A stretch of 64,000 nucleotides of DNA from Aquanectria penicillioides (Eukaryota > Ascomycota > Sordariomycetes > Hypocreales > Nectriaceae). Below, in pieces: positions 59,324 to 64,000 of the stretch. Position 1 is the first letter of the stretch. Every line of letters begins with the position of its first letter. Location: NCBI GenBank assembly GCA_003415625.1, contig PYIU01000006.1, positions 1,736,001 to 1,800,000 of the forward strand, in the 5' to 3' direction. Below the pieces are notes generated by a model. That model searched no databases. It saw only the letters and a program-made list of their open reading frames with translations, and was not told where the DNA came from. Both the position numbers and the translations under genes were made by a program.

Positions 59324-59868
59324 TCAGGCACTGCCCTCTGGGCCCTCGCCTCCAGGGATCAGCTACAAACAAGCAGTTAGCGTCAGATATCAGCCCAAAT
59401 AATAGATTGAACATCAAAGTACCATGCAGATGTTGTTTCCGTTTAATAGGATCTTAGGCAGCCTCGTGTGGTTACCAGAGTAGTCACTGGTTTGTTAGCA
59501 TAAATCAACCGGAAGTCGAAGAGAGGTTGGATTCGGCCCCTACAATTCGGTCACATCTTCCAGCACCATGTCTATACAATAGTCAATATTTGATAGTGCC
59601 AAGATGAAAGAAAATAGTATGAAGGCTATTACTCACTGACGTAGTCATCGAAACCAAGAAGAGTTCCGCTAAATTCTATCCTCTCATCAGCGCTAGCAAT
59701 GGTAGATTCAGGTGCCTCATCTTACCTTTATCGCCCTTCATGATGACCCAGATCTTGGAGCCGACACATTTGTCGATGAGCTCTATCTATGTGTCAGCAG
59801 TTTCGTTCAAGAGCGAGCCATGCGTCTCAGATTGGAGACTCACCGAGGGGTAGCAACTGAGAAGCCAT
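59324..59868 (-). CDS. LSM5: U6 snRNA-associated Sm-like protein LSm5
   Basis: A subunit of the Lsm2-8 ring that binds the U6 snRNA 3' end, and of Lsm1-7 in mRNA decay. It is in six exons, none over 64 bases: 59868-59844, 59782-59726, 59675-59637, 59571-59544, 59486-59423 and 59362-59324. They total 252 bases, 83 residues. The five introns (61, 50, 65, 57 and 60 bp) are all GT-AG. The pieces read [70 protein letters not shown] and [13 protein letters not shown]. This matches the LSm5 Sm1 motif ([20 protein letters not shown]) and Sm2 motif ([11 protein letters not shown]). Reading past the fourth or fifth donor stops after two or zero further codons, so all must be spliced. Length is normal for the family. 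No single exon is long enough to appear as an ORF. Confidence 0.95.
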
Positions 59869-60462
59869 GGTGGAGGAGTTTGTGTGGATAGGGATGAGTG
59901 GCTGGCGCGCCTTGTTATGCTACAGAGTCACAGACGCAGAAGAGGGCTCTAGTTTTGAGGGTGGATAAATTTTCCACTGCTCTGGATTTCCGCTGGTGCT
60001 GGATTGTCGTCGAATATCCGTCAGAGTCGTCCAAGCTGCCGCAAAGTGGGATGGAGATGCAAGGGTCAGAGGTGTGCGCATAGCACGTCCCCACGTGAGC
60101 CCGCGAGTGTGACTAAGCACAGCCGCTCACTCAAAGACCACTCTACGCCAATCATCATGAATGGCGGCATGAACATCGACCACATCGACGCGGCTGCCTG
60201 GGTCTGAAAGAATAGCGCAAGCAGACTCGAGGCCATGGTCAGGTGTCGTGATGGCCATTCGATGCTGATTGCCGTCTTTAACTCTTCCAATCCTTCAATG
60301 AAATACCCCACAAAACGGACAACCGTTGCCGGCAATGTAATAAGACCCTCAAAGAGACGTCGTCGATTCTTAACTCACACAAGGTTAGATGACACTCAGT
60401 CATTCATTTTCGTATTCCGCCATTTACCTGACACTGAATTTTACAGAACATATAAACACACC
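59869..60462. promoter_or_regulatory. Bidirectional promoter region, LSM5 and exonuclease
   Basis: 594 bases between divergent starts. A CACGTG E-box lies at 60092-60097. The exonuclease frame is open upstream to an ATG at 60235, but that stretch looks like leader sequence. Confidence 0.5.
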
Positions 60463-62127
60463 ATGCCGTCTCCGACTCAGAATCACCTATGGAATCCAAA
60501 ATCCGGCATTCGGTTTGCCTCAAAAGCAAATGAGCAACCTCTTTATCCAGTTTTGGACATGCCTCGATTCCTTCACACGAGCCCAATTGTTCGTAGCGAT
60601 TCTCCAATCGTGAAACCTGAGCTTGAAGAATTCAGCGACGATGAACAATTTGAGCGTGACGCAACCGAGTGGTTTGACGAGCAAGAGGCATCAGTGAGCC
60701 CTGCAGTGCCCGTCCCAGAGGTCATGAATCCCCAGGACTCGAAGACTGCCATAGACAAGACCAATGACACTGGCTCAAAGAGTGAAACGAAAAAAGAGGT
60801 TGAAGAGGTGGTTCTCCCTCCAGTGACTTCGCTGGTTTATAACATATCGAGTGAACTTTTCGAGGCAGCTCGGAAGAGCAAAGCGGGGACCCCCGAATCT
60901 TTTTGGTCTCATACCATGTACTCACGCATCCAAGAAGATGGATCGGTGCAAAATGTTAAAGTCCATTATTGTACAAGCAAGCACACAATGGAGGACGTCT
61001 GCAAAAAGTACTTCCTTGAGGAGAAGGTTCTTGGGTTCGACCTCGAATGGATGGCTTATGCGACAAGTGCCTCTGGGCCTCGGCAGAACGTCTCTCTGAT
61101 CCAAATTGCGAGTCCTAGCCATGTTGCCCTCTTTCACGTGGCTCGTTTCATCAAGGACGATTTCATTGCACCAACCTTCAAGAAGATTATGGAAGATGAT
61201 TCTGTCAGCAAGGCTGGTGTAAATATTCAGGGTGATTGCAAAAGGCTGAAGAAGTTTCTCGATATAGAACCGAAGGGTGTCTTCGAACTCAGCCACCTTT
61301 ACAAGCTGATCAAATACTCCAAGGCAGGGCAATTTGATCATATCAATAAGTCTGTGGTTGCCATGTCCATCCAGGTTCAAGATGTTCTCCGTCTCCCTTT
61401 ATACAAGGGACAGTCTGTCCGCCAAAGTAACTGGCTGAAACCCCTTAATGGGCCCCAATTAAAGTGTAAGGGAAAAGCACGAGCTATCATATCGTAGCAT
61501 CAGCTAATGACTTCAGATTCGGCCTCTGATGCCTATGCTGGCCTTCAACTGTACCACGCGATGGAATACGAGCGGGAGCAACTCGACCCTGTGCCGCCAC
61601 GACCGGAATTTTATGAGAAGCGGGTACCAATTCAATTTGTGAAACCCACAGAAGTTGATGTAGAGGATGCGGAGGAAGCGGTAGAGGCGGTCAAGAGCGA
61701 GACGCCAGATGTAGCTGAACCCAAAACCTCGGCTACAACCCTTGAACAACCCATTGTCACTAAAAGTCGACAGAAGGGAGCCAAAGAAGTCGACACTCGT
61801 ATCACAGCAGCCAACCTTAAACTTGAGCAATATCGCTCGAAGAAACAAACAAAGCTGAGCGCCAAACCCTCTGCTTTGAGGGCATACTACATTTGGTACG
61901 GCAACAACGACCTCGTGCCAGAGTCTGTCGCTAAACTATTACGCGACCCCCCATTGAAAACGAATACTGTGATATCATACATCCTTGAAGCGATTACCTC
62001 CGAGAAGATGCCTTTCCCGAAGGACCGCCTCAGGACTGAAGTGTTATCATTTCTCGACACAAGTGCAAAACTTCCGGAAAGATACGAAGAACTCATGAAG
62101 GAGACACAGAAGGTACAAGACGGATGA
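60463..62127 (+). CDS. DEDDy 3'-5' exonuclease-domain protein with HRDC-like C-terminus
   Basis: A predicted 3'-5' exonuclease of the DnaQ-like DEDD group (Rrp6/WRN type); nucleic-acid target unknown. Exons: 60463-61465 and 61517-62127, giving 537 residues. The 51 bp intron is GT-AG and splits the codon of the Exo III Tyr. Seen: Exo I VLGFDLEWMAY (Asp and Glu), QNVSLIQIAS, Exo II KAGVNIQGDCKRL (Asp), and Exo III YSASDAYAGLQLY (Tyr and Asp). All four acidic ligands and the Tyr are present, so it should be active. The C-terminal third, with RAYYIWYGNNDLVPESVAKL, resembles an HRDC-like helical domain. The start at 60463 is preferred; an ATG at 60235 in the same frame would add 76 residues of leader-like composition. 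Converges on YTM1 with 149 bp between stops. Confidence 0.9.
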
Positions 62128-62276
62128 GTATACATATGGAACGATAGCATTGGAATAATGGCCTGCTGCCGCCGTCATGAGAGAGATGCACTTGATTCCG
62201 GATAGACAAAGTATATATACCCTTGATTTCTCGTTTCTCATAACCAGTTGCGCCTTTTGAATTTTGATGTCTAAAT

Positions 62277-63760
62277 CTATTGAGCCAACAAACCCCGTCC
62301 CCGGTTGATCTGAACCTTCTTGTCCTCGCCACCGCTCACAATACCCCAGTTTTTATCCCAAACCACGCTCAACACCTTGGCGCCGTCACCTGACGGTGGC
62401 AACTTCTTGCCCTTGAGCCACTCCCTGCCAATGGTGTACACAGGTTCGCTGACGGTGCCGCCACCTTCCTCCGAGGTTCCCATGCGCACGCTGCGCAGAT
62501 CCCACACACGGCATGTGCTGTCGTGTGAACCAGACACAAGGGAGTATTCGTTGTCGGGGGAAGATGAGAGCGATACAACCATGTTGGCGTGGCCACGGAG
62601 GGTCATGGCAGAGGTCGTGGAAGCCGACTCCCGGGGGTCCAGGAGCGTGATGTGTCGGGCTGACGAACCGGCGGCGACCAGGGAGGATCCTGGCAGAGCA
62701 GCGGCGCAAAGGAGAGGGTGCAATGTTGTTAATCGACTGACCTCGCGCTGGGTGGTCAAGTCAATAGTCCTGAAGGTGTGGTCCTTGGACGCCGAGTAGG
62801 CCACAGTTGAGTCGTTGGGGTGGAAAATGGCGGCTGTGACAGGTTCATCATGGAGTGACATCATGGCCAGAGGGCCTCGCTGGGCGGTGTTGGCGGCGCT
62901 CGAGAGCTTGGCTCGCTTGGTGCTGTGTGCTGAAGGCAGGCTTTCAGGGTCGGCCTGAGGAGCGGTGCGTTTTGAAGACGACCAGAGACCGACACGGCCG
63001 TCGGACGAGGCTGTGAGGATACGCTTGGTGGAGCCGTTGATGTCAATGCTGTTGATGTCCTTCTCGTGGCCCCAGAGCTCCATGTTAGCCTTGAGGGTGC
63101 CGGAGAAGCCATCATCGGATTCGCTGTAGTCCCAGACGATAACCTTGCGGTCCAGACCAGCTGAGGCGAGCTGCTTCTGAGAAACCCACTTCACTGTGTT
63201 GACCCTCTGGGTGTGGCCGCCAGTCTTGGAGACAGCAATTGCGTCACCGGAAGGATTCCAAATTCTCACGAGGCCATCATAGGACGAACTAGCCACGCGC
63301 TCCTGCACATTGGCGTCGCCAGCCAAAATACCAGCAGCGGAGGTTGCAGACAGGATATCGACACCGCTGACCCAATCATCGTGCTCGAAGCTTGCCTCGT
63401 AGACTGGAGGAAGCAGACTGCGGACATACTGCAGAGTCAGAGTAGACTCGGAAGAAAGACCCTTGGTGGCGAGGTATTCGTCGATGGAGGTGCGGAGAAA
63501 AGTGCCGTTGGCGAGGAAATCGAGGGGAATGGGGGAGGAGGTGCCGAGCATAGTCTCGGAGTTGAGAATGCGGGAGAGGCCATATCGCTTAATGTCTTGA
63601 GGTTCCCGTCAGTAAAATTGTTCAAATAGGTCAACAATGAAGCGGTCATCGGCGTCGCAAACGTACCAGCTGGGACGAGAAGCTGGCGCTTCGATTCCGG
63701 GAGGACGAGGTCCTGCTCGTTAGTGGTGAAGACGACCTTCACCTGCGCGACGTCGCCCAT
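62277..63760 (-). CDS. YTM1: Ribosome biogenesis WD40 protein Ytm1 (WDR12)
   Basis: A subunit of the Nop7-Erb1-Ytm1 (PeBoW) complex, needed for 27S pre-rRNA processing and 60S maturation in the nucleolus; its NLE domain is removed from pre-ribosomes by the Rea1 ATPase. Exons: 63760-63667 and 63595-62277, giving 470 residues; the 71 bp intron is GT-AG. Seen: the NLE domain (VKVVFTTNEQDLVLPESK, LLVPADIKRYGLSRILNSE), then WD repeats with DGLVRIWN, LDRKVIVWDYSE, GHEKDINSIDIN, SDGRVGLWSS, DSTVAYSASKDHTFRTID and SGSHDSTCRVWDLRS. The last blade ends in WDKNWGIVSGGEDKKVQINR. Length and order match fungal Ytm1. Confidence 0.95.
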
Positions 63761-64000
63761 CTTGAATAGGGACTCTCTTCGTACAGAATATGGTTTGTAG
63801 GATAAAATTGGATTAGGCGAACAGTATTCTGCCGTCCGCGTGGAGCTTCGGTTGCTCCGGGTATCTCAGTTGGTCGTGCACGCAGGTATATTCCAGCATG
63901 GCCGTTCGCAGAGACGATGGGAGTACAAAAAAAATTAGAAAATTTGGTAGCCTCGCCAATGGTTGCCCCACCGCGGGGCGGTTCGTGGCGCCCATCTAGC
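63761..64000. promoter_or_regulatory. YTM1 upstream region
   Basis: 240 bases to the window edge, presumably the YTM1 promoter and leader. A 60-codon minus-strand ORF (63813-63995) has no recognisable features. Confidence 0.5.

Overview
The window reads as nuclear DNA of a filamentous ascomycete (Pezizomycotina, probably Sordariomycetes, perhaps Hypocreales). The signs are short 50-120 bp GT-AG introns with CTAAC/CTGAC-like branch sites, a HET-domain gene, a Zn2Cys6 regulator, a fungal Med19, long gene-free stretches upstream of regulators, and many microsatellites. No virus, CRISPR array, rRNA or convincing tRNA was seen. Genus and species cannot be decided from sequence alone.

Left part (1-41.4 kb) is gene-sparse and regulatory. 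It holds a HET-domain gene (542-2826, +) whose frame breaks at about 1428. Convergent to it is an alpha/beta-hydrolase with a long charged coiled coil (3459-6144, -), whose proline-rich N-terminus also has a frame discontinuity. An 8 kb gene-free stretch follows, then a Ser/Thr-rich single-pass membrane protein of MID2/WSC-like design (14032-15929, +). After another 5 kb gap come a six-exon Zn2Cys6 transcription factor (20992-23948, +), Mediator subunit Med19 (25689-26895, -) and a homeodomain transcription factor (29343-31301, -). From 31.3 to 41.4 kb I find no intact gene, only protein-like fragments, including a possible remnant of a fungal transcription-factor C-terminus near 38 kb.

Right part (41.4-63.8 kb) is mostly a compact block of conserved housekeeping genes. 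In order: mitochondrial 3-hydroxyacyl-CoA dehydrogenase (-), TOF1/timeless (+), BOR1-type anion transporter (-), a 3.4 kb gap, m-AAA protease YTA12 (-), glutamine methyltransferase MTQ1 (-), RPB11 (+), LSM5 (-), a DEDD 3'-5' exonuclease (+) and YTM1 (-). LSM5 is cut into six tiny exons and is invisible to ordinary ORF calling; I rebuilt it from splice sites, and its 252 coding bases give a complete Sm-fold protein. RPB11, LSM5, the exonuclease and YTM1 form a run of RNA synthesis and processing genes. Three genes in the block (dehydrogenase, YTA12, MTQ1) are predicted mitochondrial.

Exon borders below were derived by hand from GT/AG sites and frame. For every multi-exon gene except the hydrolase, whose frame is broken, the exon lengths sum to a multiple of three.
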